Shown: positions 1 through 7,414, counted from the stretch's first letter. The stretch: 17,387 nucleotides of DNA from Bacteroidales bacterium Bact_16 (GCA_001602885.1 LUZH01000296.1:1-17387), one strand, 5' to 3'. Made by a program: numbers and translations. The notes: generated from the sequence alone by a model not told the origin.

Positions 1-120
1 GATGTCCGCGGCCGCGCGTCGCTGCGAAGCGGTCTTGGCAGGAATATTGAAATGTTGGACATCCCGCTGAGCTCCCTGCTCGGCGCACAAACGAATGATG
101 ATGAACAAACCCTTGAATAG
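1..120 (+). CDS. 3' end of an unidentified gene (partial)
   Basis: Only frame 1 is open from the window edge to a TAG at 118-120; the other two forward frames close before position 75. It gives the last 39 residues of a protein, ending in ...NDDEQTLE. I do not recognise the family from this tail. Its stop lies 26 nt inside the next gene, whose start codons at 95-103 are in another frame. This suggests the two genes are translationally coupled and belong to one transcript. Being coding is inferred from the open frame and the fit with the neighbour; no function is proposed. Confidence 0.5.
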   Translation, partial: DVRGRASLRSGLGRNIEMLDIPLSSLLGAQTNDDEQTLE

Positions 121-649
121 AATCCTTCTGCTGCTGGTCCTGCTGGCATTCGCCGTCCCCGCGGCGCACGCCCAGAACCTCGAGACGGAAGAAGTATCCG
201 AAATCGAACACGCCGGCGACGAAGTCCAGGTGGACTCCACGCTGCTCGGCCGTGACATTTTCTCCTCCCTGCCCGAGCAGGTGGTCGTGCGGCAGACGCC
301 TGCCGTGCGCGCGGCGCTGACCCGCCAGGTGTCCTCCAACGCCGGCAAGAGCTACAGCGGTTTCCGCATCCGGCTCTTCTTCGCCAGCAACCGCACTGCG
401 CGCGAGGAGTCTTCCGCCGTGATCCGCCGCTTCAACGAGCTGTATCCCCACGTCGAGGCCTACCGCTCCTTCTCGTCGCCCAATTTCAAGGTGACGGTCG
501 GCAATTTCCGCACGCGCATCGAGGCGGAGGCCTTCCTGCGCAAGGTCAAGGGCGATTTCCCGGACGCCTTCATCGTCCGCGAACGCTTCAAATATCCGTC
601 CATCGGCCAACCGGACACCCGTCCCGCCGACTATCCCGACGAACTGTAA
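95..649 (+). CDS. Secreted SPOR-domain protein
   Basis: A 184-residue protein with a signal peptide (hydrophobic residues 10-22, AHA|Q cleavage site near 26/27) and a C-terminal SPOR domain at about residues 88-163. The SPOR pattern is visible as FRIRLFFASNRTAREE, then PHVEAYRSF, FKVTVGNFRTRIEAEAFLRKV and a final FIVRE strand. SPOR domains bind denuded peptidoglycan glycan strands, so a periplasmic or outer-membrane cell-wall role is likely; the exact role is unknown. Three ATG codons in a row (95, 98, 101) make the start uncertain by two residues, and all overlap the upstream gene. The stop is 3 nt before rpoN, indicating co-transcription. The stretch between signal peptide and SPOR domain (27-85) is acidic, then basic, with no recognised domain. 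Confidence 0.88.
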   Translation: MMMNKPLNRILLLLVLLAFAVPAAHAQNLETEEVSEIEHAGDEVQVDSTLLGRDIFSSLPEQVVVRQTPAVRAALTRQVSSNAGKSYSGFRIRLFFASNRTAREESSAVIRRFNELYPHVEAYRSFSSPNFKVTVGNFRTRIEAEAFLRKVKGDFPDAFIVRERFKYPSIGQPDTRPADYPDEL

Positions 650-652
650 GCG

Positions 653-2056
653 ATGATCAAGCAGGGCCTCGAACTCAAACAGCAGCAAAAACTCTCCCCG
701 CTGCAGATCCAGACGATCAAGCTGATCGAACTCCCGATCCAGGAGCTCGAGCAGCGGATCCGCGCGGAGCTGGAAGAGAACCCCGTGCTGGACGACACGC
801 CGGACCCTGAGAAGCCCGAGGACGCCAAGGACGTGTCCCTGGACGAGATCACGGACGAGGGGGACATCCCTTCCTACAAGACCCGCGTCAACAACTGGGG
901 CAAGGACCCCCGGCCCGAATACAACACGTTCTCCGTGCGGCAGAGCTTCACCCAGACCCTGATGGACCAGCTGGGCTACCGCAACCTTTCCCCTGAGCAA
1001 TACAACGTGGCGGCCTTCATCATCGGCTCGCTCGACGCTGACGGCTACCTGCGCCGCGACGTCGACTCGCTGGTGGACGACATGGCCTTCCGCGCCGGGA
1101 TCACCACCACCACGGAGGAGGTCCTGGAGATGCTCGCGGTGATCCAGGAGTTCGACCCGGCCGGCGTGGGCGCGCGCGACCTGCGCGAGTGCCTGCTGCT
1201 GCAGCTGCAGTCCAAGAAGCAGTCGCCCGACGTGATCAACGCCGAGCGCATCCTGGAGGACTATTTCACGGAGTTCTCCAACAAGCATTTCCAGAAGATC
1301 ATGTCCCGCCTGGGCCTGTCCGAGGACGAACTCAAGCGGGCGATGGGACGCATCGTCAAGCTCAATCCGGCGCCGGGCGGCGAGGTGGACTACACCTACA
1401 CCGACCAGGCCCAGCAGATCGTGCCGGACTTCGTGCTGGAGGAGCAGAACGGCGAGCTGTCCTTCACGATGCCGCGTTTCTCCGTGCCGGAGCTGCGCGT
1501 CAACAAGAAATACGCGGACCTGCTGATCGAGGCGAAGGGCTCTTCGGAGCGCGCCCAGAAGGAGGCCGCGACCTTCGTGCGCCAGAAGCTCGACTCGGCC
1601 AAGTGGTTCGTCGAGGCGCTCAAGCAGCGCCAGAACACCCTCAACAAGACGATGTCCGCCATCCTGGAATACCAGCACGACTATTTCGTGACCGGCGACG
1701 AAGCCGACCTCAAGCCGATGGTCCTCAAGGACATCGCGGAGAAGACCGGCTTCGACATCTCCACCATCTCGCGCGTGGTCAACAGCAAGTACATCGAGAC
1801 GCATTTCGGCATCTTCGCGCTGAAGTATTTCTTCTCCGAAGGCATGGAGAACAAAGAAGGCGAGGAGGTGTCCACCCGTGAGCTGAAGAAGGCCCTGCAG
1901 GAGTGCGTGGACGCCGAAAACAAGAAGAAACCGCTCACCGACGAACAGTTGGTGGAAGAGATGGAGCGCCGCGGCTACAAGGTCGCGCGCCGCACCATCG
2001 CCAAATACCGCGGCCAGCTCGGCATCCCGCTGGCCCGCTGGCGCAAGGAGCTGTAG
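653..2056 (+). CDS. rpoN: RNA polymerase sigma-54 factor
   Basis: A 467-residue sigma-54. It directs core RNA polymerase to -24/-12 promoters and needs an AAA+ activator to open DNA; none is encoded in this window. Region I (about 1-48) is the glutamine- and leucine-rich activator-interacting segment, with LKQQQKLSPLQIQTIKLIELP and a following ELEENPVL. An acidic region II follows at about 50-70. The helix-turn-helix is near 357-381 (LKDIAEKTGFDISTISRVV). The RpoN box, which reads the -24 element, is residues 445-454 (ARRTIAKYRG), close to the family's ARRTVAKYRE. Length is normal for Bacteroidota. The ATG lies 3 nt after the SPOR gene stop, and the stop is 2 nt before the fur-like gene, so the three are probably one transcriptional unit. 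Confidence 0.97.
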   Translation: MIKQGLELKQQQKLSPLQIQTIKLIELPIQELEQRIRAELEENPVLDDTPDPEKPEDAKDVSLDEITDEGDIPSYKTRVNNWGKDPRPEYNTFSVRQSFTQTLMDQLGYRNLSPEQYNVAAFIIGSLDADGYLRRDVDSLVDDMAFRAGITTTTEEVLEMLAVIQEFDPAGVGARDLRECLLLQLQSKKQSPDVINAERILEDYFTEFSNKHFQKIMSRLGLSEDELKRAMGRIVKLNPAPGGEVDYTYTDQAQQIVPDFVLEEQNGELSFTMPRFSVPELRVNKKYADLLIEAKGSSERAQKEAATFVRQKLDSAKWFVEALKQRQNTLNKTMSAILEYQHDYFVTGDEADLKPMVLKDIAEKTGFDISTISRVVNSKYIETHFGIFALKYFFSEGMENKEGEEVSTRELKKALQECVDAENKKKPLTDEQLVEEMERRGYKVARRTIAKYRGQLGIPLARWRKEL

Positions 2057-2058
2057 GT

Positions 2059-2520
2059 ATGAAGGGCAGGAGCACGGGCATCCCCGACGTCATCCAGTTC
2101 AAGCGGCTGCTGCGCGACCGGGACCTCAAGGCCACGCCGCAGCGGATGGCCGTCCACGAGGCGATGTGCGCCCTCGTGCACGGCTCCGCGGACGACGTGG
2201 CGGCCTGGATCGCGGCGCAGGGCACGGCGAAGATTTCCGCCGCGTCGGTCTACAACATCCTCACGCTGCTGGCGGACCTGGGCGTCTACGGACGCCGGTC
2301 CGGCCGCGGCGGCAAGATGGTGTTCGACGTGCGCACCGGCCGCCACCTGCACCTCTACGACACGGAGAGCGGGACCTGGCGCGACCTGGAAGACGAAGCG
2401 CTGCTGACCTGGATGGAAGCCCACTTCAAGGGCCGTCGTTTCCGGGGCTACAAGATCGACGGCTTCGAGGTCCAGCTGCTCTGCCACCCGACCCGCAAGG
2501 GTCCGGGCCGCAAAGCGTAA
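2059..2520 (+). CDS. Fur-family regulator without the CxxC metal site
   Basis: A 153-residue Fur-superfamily DNA-binding repressor. The winged-helix part is clear: LKATPQRMAVHEAM (23-36) and the recognition helix region ISAASVYNILTLLADLG (59-75). The dimerisation/metal part keeps HLHLYDTESGTWRDLED (96-112). In typical Fur, PerR and Zur this segment reads H-x-H-L-x-C-x-x-C-G; here D101 and S104 stand where the two cysteines would be, and only one cysteine (C142) remains near the C terminus. It therefore cannot form the usual Cys4 structural zinc site. That pattern recalls the haem-responsive Irr branch, but the inducer cannot be assigned from sequence. The start at 2059 is 2 nt after the rpoN stop; an in-frame start at 1903 inside rpoN is less likely. 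Confidence 0.9.
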   Translation: MKGRSTGIPDVIQFKRLLRDRDLKATPQRMAVHEAMCALVHGSADDVAAWIAAQGTAKISAASVYNILTLLADLGVYGRRSGRGGKMVFDVRTGRHLHLYDTESGTWRDLEDEALLTWMEAHFKGRRFRGYKIDGFEVQLLCHPTRKGPGRKA

Positions 2521-2527
2521 TTTTATG

Positions 2528-2535
2528 TATATTTG
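2528..2535 (+). promoter_or_regulatory. Bacteroidetes -7 box before trxB
   Basis: TATATTTG matches the Bacteroidetes -7 consensus TAnnTTTG exactly and sits in the 22-nt gap between the fur-like gene and trxB. No TTTG or TTG is seen at the usual -33 distance. The box ends 7 nt before the ATG at 2543, so the predicted leader would be only a few nucleotides. It supports 2543 over the upstream ATG at 2525. Confidence 0.45.
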
Positions 2536-2542
2536 CAAGAAT

Positions 2543-3469
2543 ATGGATATAGAACACATCAAATGTCTCATTGTCGGCGGCGGCCCTGCGGGCTACACCG
2601 CCGCGATATACGCCTCCCGGGCCGCGCTGGCGCCCGTCCTCTATGAGGGCAACGCCCCCGGCGGCCAGCTCACCACGACCACGGTCGTGGAGAATTTCCC
2701 CGGCTATCCCAACGGGGTGGACGCCACCCAGCTGATGTCCGACATGCGGGCGCAGGCCGTCAACCTCGGCGCGGACATCCGCCGCGGGGTGGTGACGGCC
2801 GTGGACCTGGACGTCCGTCCGTTCCGCCTGACCGTCGACGGCGAGAAGGTGCTGGAGGCCGACGCCGTGATCGTGGCCACCGGCGCCACGGCCCGCTACC
2901 TCGGCCTGCCGTCCGAGAAGAAATTCCTCGGCCTGGGCGTGTCCGCGTGCGCGACCTGCGACGGCTTCTTCTACCGCAAGAAGGACGTGGCGGTCGTGGG
3001 CGGCGGCGACACCGCCTGCGAGGAGGCGACCTACCTGGCCGGCCTGTGCCGCAAGGTCTATATGATTGTCCGTCGCGACGTCCTGCGGGCCTCCGTGGCC
3101 ATGCAGGAGCGCGTCAAGAATACCCCCAACATCGAGATCCTGTGGAACTGCAACACGCAGGAAGTGCTCGGCGACGCATCCGGCGTGACCGGCGCGCGCC
3201 TGGTGCGCAAAGATGGCGAGGTTTTTGATATACAGGTGGACGGCTTCTTCCTGGCCATCGGCCACCACCCGGCTTCCGAGCTTTTCGCGCCGTGGGTGAA
3301 GACCGATCCCAACGGATACATCCTCACCGAGGGCGGCAGCAGCCGCACCAACGTGGAGGGCGTGTTCGCCGCCGGGGATGTGCAGGATCCGGTCTACCGG
3401 CAGGCGGTCAACGCCGCCGCGTCGGGCTGCCGGGCCGCGCTGGATGCCGAAAAATATTTGAAGCGATGA
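2543..3469 (+). CDS. trxB: Thioredoxin reductase
   Basis: A 308-residue low-molecular-weight thioredoxin-disulfide reductase. It passes electrons from NADPH through FAD to thioredoxin in the cytoplasm. Visible parts are the FAD-binding GGGPAG (12-17), the central ATG motif (112-114), the redox-active disulfide CATC (136-139, followed by DGFFYR), the NADPH-binding GGGDTA (153-158) and the C-terminal FAD motif GVFAAGDV (273-280). I chose the ATG at 2543 over 2525 because homologues begin shortly before the GxGxxG strand and because a -7 promoter box occupies 2528-2535. Its TGA overlaps the bamD ATG (ATGA at 3466-3469), so the two are translationally coupled. Confidence 0.96.
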   Translation: MDIEHIKCLIVGGGPAGYTAAIYASRAALAPVLYEGNAPGGQLTTTTVVENFPGYPNGVDATQLMSDMRAQAVNLGADIRRGVVTAVDLDVRPFRLTVDGEKVLEADAVIVATGATARYLGLPSEKKFLGLGVSACATCDGFFYRKKDVAVVGGGDTACEEATYLAGLCRKVYMIVRRDVLRASVAMQERVKNTPNIEILWNCNTQEVLGDASGVTGARLVRKDGEVFDIQVDGFFLAIGHHPASELFAPWVKTDPNGYILTEGGSSRTNVEGVFAAGDVQDPVYRQAVNAAASGCRAALDAEKYLKR

Positions 3470-4266
3470 AAAGATCCTCTATCCTTACCGCCCTGGCCGT
3501 GCTCGTGGTCGCGGTTTCCGGCCTGCAGTCCTGCAAGTCGCAGTACGACATGATTCTCGAGAGCAACGACCTCGACGCCAAGTACAACGCCGCGTTCGAC
3601 TATTTCAACCGCGGCAAATACTCCCGCGCCGCCGCGCTCTTCGAGTCGATCACCCTGCTGACCAACGGCACGGAGCGTCACGACACCGTGATGTACTATC
3701 TCGGCCTGAGCAACTATTCCTACAAGGATTACTATACGGCGGAGACCAACTTCCAGCAGTATCTGTCCTATTTTCCGCAGGGAGCCTTCGCGGAGAACGC
3801 CGACTTCCTCCGGATCGACTGCATGTACCGGAGCACGCTCCGCTATGAGCTGGACCAGAATCCGACCTACCAGGCCATCACGGCCATCAGCGACTACCTG
3901 CGCGCCCATCCTGAGGGGGCCAACGCCGACATCTGCCGCCACCGGCTGCAGGAGCTCGGCGAGCGCCTGGACCGCAAGGCCTTCGAGAACGCCAAACTCT
4001 ACTATGTGATGGAGGACTACAAGGCCGCCCGCGTGGCGCTGCGCAACGTCCTGAAGGACGACGCGGACAACGTCTTCCGGGAGGACATCCTCTACTACAC
4101 GGCCATGTCGTCCTACAAGTTCGCCGACATGAGCGTGGCGTCCAAGCGCCGGGAGCGCTTCCTGGTGTTCCAGGACGACTACCTCAATTTCGTGGGTGAA
4201 TTCCCCGAATCCGCCTACCGCAAGGAGCTGGACGGGCTCTACAACAAGGTGAAAGAAAAAAATTGA
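3466..4266 (+). CDS. bamD: Outer membrane assembly lipoprotein BamD
   Basis: A 266-residue lipoprotein of the BamD/YfiO family, a BAM-complex partner of BamA in inserting beta-barrel proteins; bamA is in this window at 13152. The lipobox is LQSC with the lipidated cysteine at 23. The mature part is a chain of TPR-like helices, for example KYNAAFDYFNRGKYSRAAALFESI and YYTAETNFQQYLSYFP, which matches the start of the family's outer membrane lipoprotein domain. The end, FVGEFPESAYRKEL, is also typical. The start at 3466 is set by the signal peptide and the ATGA overlap with trxB. A longer in-frame reading from 3292 lies inside trxB and is an artefact. Length is usual for Bacteroidota. Confidence 0.92.
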   Translation: MKRSSILTALAVLVVAVSGLQSCKSQYDMILESNDLDAKYNAAFDYFNRGKYSRAAALFESITLLTNGTERHDTVMYYLGLSNYSYKDYYTAETNFQQYLSYFPQGAFAENADFLRIDCMYRSTLRYELDQNPTYQAITAISDYLRAHPEGANADICRHRLQELGERLDRKAFENAKLYYVMEDYKAARVALRNVLKDDADNVFREDILYYTAMSSYKFADMSVASKRRERFLVFQDDYLNFVGEFPESAYRKELDGLYNKVKEKN

Positions 4267-4299
4267 AACTTTCGCGCCGGCCCCGGCCGTACTAGGAAT

Positions 4300-4620
4300 A
4301 TGGAAAAGAAAATACCTACCAATACGATCACGCGGGACATCAAGGATCTCGCCGCCCCCACGGGCAACATTTATGAGACTGTCGTCATCCTCGCCAAGCG
4401 CGCCAACCAGATCGCCCTGGCCGAGAAGAAGGAACTCGCCAAGAAGCTGGAAGATTTCCGCGGCGAGCGCGACACCATGGACGAAGTCTTCGAGAACAAG
4501 GAGCAGATCGAAATCTCCAAGTACTACGAGCGTCAGCCCAAGCCGGATCTCGTGGCCATCTCGGAGTTCGAAGACGGCGAACTCTACTACCGGGTAGCCC
4601 AGGAAGACAGTGCTGCATAG
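4300..4620 (+). CDS. rpoZ: RNA polymerase omega subunit, Bacteroidetes type
   Basis: A 106-residue protein that matches the Bacteroidota form of the omega subunit, which helps assemble and stabilise core RNA polymerase. Diagnostic stretches are TGNIYETVVILAKRANQIAL (about 21-40), KKELAKKLEDF and ENKEQIEISKYYERQPKP; the NIYE...AKRANQI part is the omega core. The sequence differs enough from proteobacterial omega that annotators often label it only as an RpoZ-like or hypothetical protein. It follows bamD by 33 nt; that gap is GC-rich and shows no clear TAnnTTTG box. Its last 11 bases overlap the GTG start of recN. Confidence 0.88.
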   Translation: MEKKIPTNTITRDIKDLAAPTGNIYETVVILAKRANQIALAEKKELAKKLEDFRGERDTMDEVFENKEQIEISKYYERQPKPDLVAISEFEDGELYYRVAQEDSAA

Positions 4621-6274
4621 TCTCCATATCAGGAACTACATACTGATAGACGCCCTGGACATCGATTTTCCAGAGGGTCTAGTCATCATTACGGGCCAGA
4701 CGGGCGCCGGCAAGTCAATCTTGCTGGGCGCCCTTTCCCTGCTTTCAGGGGCCAGGGCGGACGCGTCGATGATCCAGGAGGGAGCTGATTCCTGCGTGGT
4801 CGAGGCGGAGTTCGCCGGCCAGGACGAAGCCCTGGACGCCTTGCTGGCCGAGGCGGATGTCGAGGCGGACGGCGGCACGCTGCTGATCCGCCGCGTGGTG
4901 TCCCGGTCGGGACGTTCGCGCAGCTTCATCAACGACTGCCCGGTGCAGGTCGGCCTGCTGCAGCAGGTGGCCGAGCGCCTGGTGGACATCCATTCGCAGC
5001 ACAAGAGCCTGCTGCTCACCGATCCGCATTTCCAGCTTTCCGTGCTGGACCATTTCGCCGGCAACGGCGCGCGGCTCGCTTCCTGCCGGGAGGCGTGGCG
5101 CTCGCTGCAGGACCTGCGCGCGCAGCTCGCCGCGGAGCGGGAGCGCCTGGCGCGCCTGCAGGACGACCGCGACTATAACGAAGCGCAGTGGCGCCAGCTG
5201 GACGAGGCGAAGCTCGTCCCGGGCGAGCTCGAATCCCTGGAGGAGGAGCAGCGCGGCCTGGCGCACGCCGAGCAGATCAAGGAGGCGCTCGGACGCGCCC
5301 TGTCGCTGCTGGAGCCGGAAGGGGAGACCCCCGGCGTGGTGGCCGCCCTCAAGGAGTCGGCCCGCAGCCTCGAGCGCATCGCGGGGTACCTGCCGTCCGT
5401 GTCGGACCTGCAGGCCCGCCTGGAGTCCGCCCGGATTGAGCTGGACGACATCACGTCCGAGATCGGGACCCTGGACGGCCGCGTGAACCTGTCCCCGGGG
5501 CGGCTGGAGCAGGTGGAGGAGCGGATGTCGCTGCTCTACACCTTGCTGAAGAAGCATAATTGTTCATCTATCGACGAACTGGTCGCCGTGCGGGAGCGCT
5601 ACAACGAAGCGCTCTTCGACGCGACCGCGGCCGACGACCGCATCCACGACCTCGAGAAGGCCGTGGGCGAGGCGGAGGCCCGCTACCGCGCCGTCTGCGC
5701 GGAACTGACGGCGTCGCGCGGCGCGGCTGCGCCCGGCTTCGCCGCCGCCATTACGGAGTCGCTCCGCTTCCTGGAGCTGGACCGCGCCGTCTTCGACGTG
5801 GCGGTCAGCCCCGCCCCGGAGAGCGCGACGGGCACCGACCGGGTGTCCTACCTGTTCTCCGCCACCGGGCGCGAGCCGGTCGACGTGGCCAAGTGCGCCT
5901 CCGGCGGTGAGCTATCGCGTATCATGCTGTCCCTCAAGGCGATGATGGCCCGTTTCATCGGGATGCCCACGCTGATCTTCGATGAGATCGACACCGGCGT
6001 GAGCGGCAGCGTCGCCGACAAGATGGGCCGGATGATCTGCGACATGGGCCGCGACATGCAGGTCTTCTCCATCACGCACCTGCCGCAGGTCGCCGCCAAG
6101 GGAGATGCCCACTACGTGGTCTCCAAATCCGTCGCGGCCGACGGCCGCACGGTCTCGAGCATCCGCGAAGTCCAGGGCGAAGAGCGCACGATGGAGATCG
6201 CTCGCCTGCTCTCCGGCGCCACCATCTCCGATGCCGCCGTCGCCAACGCCCGTGCCCTCCTCTCGGAAGCCTGA
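4610..6274 (+). CDS. recN: DNA repair ATPase RecN
   Basis: A 554-residue SMC-like protein of recombinational double-strand-break repair. Walker A is GQTGAGKS at 29-36, in the normal N-terminal position. The ABC signature is ASGGELSR (430-437), and Walker B is LIFDEIDTGVSG (455-466). Between them lie heptad-rich arms (about 155-225 and 300-365) expected to form an antiparallel coiled coil. The start is GTG at 4610, overlapping the omega gene by 11 nt; it gives MLHSLHIRNYILID, which fits the RecN N-terminal strand. Length is normal. In many Bacteroidota coaBC and a DUF4835 gene lie between the omega gene and recN; here they are absent. No SOS-type operator was recognised upstream. Confidence 0.95.
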   Translation: MLHSLHIRNYILIDALDIDFPEGLVIITGQTGAGKSILLGALSLLSGARADASMIQEGADSCVVEAEFAGQDEALDALLAEADVEADGGTLLIRRVVSRSGRSRSFINDCPVQVGLLQQVAERLVDIHSQHKSLLLTDPHFQLSVLDHFAGNGARLASCREAWRSLQDLRAQLAAERERLARLQDDRDYNEAQWRQLDEAKLVPGELESLEEEQRGLAHAEQIKEALGRALSLLEPEGETPGVVAALKESARSLERIAGYLPSVSDLQARLESARIELDDITSEIGTLDGRVNLSPGRLEQVEERMSLLYTLLKKHNCSSIDELVAVRERYNEALFDATAADDRIHDLEKAVGEAEARYRAVCAELTASRGAAAPGFAAAITESLRFLELDRAVFDVAVSPAPESATGTDRVSYLFSATGREPVDVAKCASGGELSRIMLSLKAMMARFIGMPTLIFDEIDTGVSGSVADKMGRMICDMGRDMQVFSITHLPQVAAKGDAHYVVSKSVAADGRTVSSIREVQGEERTMEIARLLSGATISDAAVANARALLSEA

Positions 6275-6313
6275 CGACCTCACGGTCTCCCTTTCCCTTC
6301 ACGCTGCCTCTTC

Positions 6314-6390
6314 GTCCCGAAATTCGTATCATTTCCGGGACAACCCCTGTTATTTTTGAGGGGTTGTCCCGGATCACCCGCCTGATCCGG
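6314..6390. repeat. Cluster of three competing hairpins next to the RAYT gene
   Basis: Three inverted repeats overlap. H2 is a perfect 15-bp stem, 6334-6348 with 6359-6373, around a 10-nt T-rich loop. H1 pairs GTCCCGAAAT (6314-6323) with ATTTCCGGGAC (6331-6341), with one bulge. H3 pairs CCGGATCA (6369-6376) with TGATCCGG (6383-6390) around a 6-nt loop. H2 shares bases with both H1 and H3, so H1+H3 and H2 exclude each other. The stretch lies between the convergent ends of recN and the transposase gene. No T-tract follows on either strand, so it is not a standard intrinsic terminator, though it may still end transcription. It could also be a REP-like palindrome used by the neighbouring RAYT. 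Confidence 0.75.
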
Positions 6391-6406
6391 CTCGACTTTC
6401 GGGTTT

Positions 6407-7285
6407 TTATGCAAATACTTTCTTCAGTTCCTCGACCGGTATCCGGACAATCCGGGCTAATTGCTTCAAATTGAGTCCTGCCTGCTTCTTCAGGATCTTG
6501 CAGAGCTGGATCCGCGACGAGATGTCCAAAGTGTTGATCCGATCCGTTCCAAACAAGGCTTTGGACCGCTCCCGGGCAAGGCAGAGGGCTTCCGTGTCGG
6601 GAAGCGAGATGCTTCCCCGGTTCATTTCCTGGTTGATTTCGACTTCCATGTTCTGATTCAAGGAAAAGAGATACGTCCGCGGGTCTCCGAACAGGTGCTC
6701 TACACGTTTATAATCCGTATAGCAACCCGGCCAGATCATTCCTCCCGGCAACACGGACCAGTCCGCCGGGAGGGTCGCCCGCGTCTCGAAACACTTCCTG
6801 CTTTCGTAGATTGACATATCCCCGATCCTGCGTCCAGTTGCGTTGAAGGGAGCGAGATCGGAGAAATACAGTGAGGCAGAACTCCATCGATATCCCGCAG
6901 GTGTGTACCCCATCCTGGCGACAGTCGGGTTACGTAACACATACGCGATCTTCTGCTTCAGGTCCTCGGAATCATAAATCTGCCAGGCATCGTATTCCCA
7001 TGTTTCGTCGACCGGATTGCTCTCCCGGTGCTCACGCTGCCAGATCATGGTAAGCCGGTGATAGAGAGCCATCCATTTGAGACAGTCCTCCCGGGTGCCA
7101 TGCAGGATGAAGTGGATATGATTGTCCATCAGGCAGAAAGCGATGACGATAACTCCCTGCAGATGAGCCTGGCAGATACCGATGCGGTTCATCCCGGCGA
7201 TGAACTCCCGGACATTGGTAAATAAAGCGCTGTGGTCAAACCCTTTGGTAGCACAGTGGAAATAGTGTTTTACTGAAGTTTTCAT
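6407..7285 (-). CDS. IS200-like / RAYT-family HUH transposase
   Basis: A 292-residue protein of the Y1 (IS200-like) transposase superfamily, closest in shape to REP-associated tyrosine transposases. These nick single-stranded DNA at hairpins. The HUH motif is H56-I-H58 in LMDNHIHFIL. The likely nucleophile is Y115 in AYVLRNPTVA, 57 residues later, followed by the family's GYRWSS (about 131-136). The catalytic set looks intact. Unlike compact 165-residue RAYTs it has a C-terminal part of about 130 residues, ending in a helix-turn-helix-like segment, LNLKQLARIVRIPVEELKKV. I prefer the ATG at 7285 over 7306 because MKTSVKHYFH begins the first strand. GC is about 50% in sampled lines, well below its neighbours, suggesting acquisition. 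No accessory or target-immunity gene is present. Confidence 0.85.
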   Translation of the reverse strand: MKTSVKHYFHCATKGFDHSALFTNVREFIAGMNRIGICQAHLQGVIVIAFCLMDNHIHFILHGTREDCLKWMALYHRLTMIWQREHRESNPVDETWEYDAWQIYDSEDLKQKIAYVLRNPTVARMGYTPAGYRWSSASLYFSDLAPFNATGRRIGDMSIYESRKCFETRATLPADWSVLPGGMIWPGCYTDYKRVEHLFGDPRTYLFSLNQNMEVEINQEMNRGSISLPDTEALCLARERSKALFGTDRINTLDISSRIQLCKILKKQAGLNLKQLARIVRIPVEELKKVFA

Positions 7286-7294
7286 GTTTTTTCC

Positions 7295-7302
7295 GAAAGG
7301 TA
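7295..7302 (-). promoter_or_regulatory. Putative promoter of the transposase gene
   Basis: Read on the minus strand, TACCTTTC is one base from the TAnnTTTG -7 consensus. A TTG lies at 7323-7325, 20 nt upstream, about the usual -33 spacing. The box ends 9 nt before the ATG at 7285. This is weak evidence on its own, since one mismatch is allowed. Confidence 0.3.
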
Positions 7303-7343
7303 TCAAAGGGGCGCAACAAAGCCAAGGGATTTCGTCCCGCTCG

Positions 7344-7356
7344 TCACAAATTGTGA
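7344..7356. promoter_or_regulatory. 13-bp palindrome, possible operator
   Basis: TCACAA-A-TTGTGA is a perfect 6-bp inverted repeat around one base, in the 129-nt spacer between the divergent transposase and Dabb genes. It is 59 nt upstream of the Dabb ATG. The size suits a dimeric regulator site, but no protein can be named and the AT-rich spacer could give it by chance. The rest of the spacer shows only a weak -7-like TATCTTCG at 7388-7395 for the Dabb gene. Confidence 0.3.
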
Positions 7357-7414
7357 AATTTTAGCGTTTTCAATCTTGAGAAATGCTTATCTTCGGAAAG
7401 AAATTCATTTAGTT

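Noticed and set aside
4267..4299. Promoter before the omega gene
   Set aside because: The 33-nt gap is GC-rich with a small GGCC palindrome and only a poor TACTAGGA; no TAnnTTTG box.
6334..6373. Standard intrinsic terminator for recN
   Set aside because: The stem is strong but no T-run follows on either strand, so I report it as a structured repeat rather than as a confident terminator.
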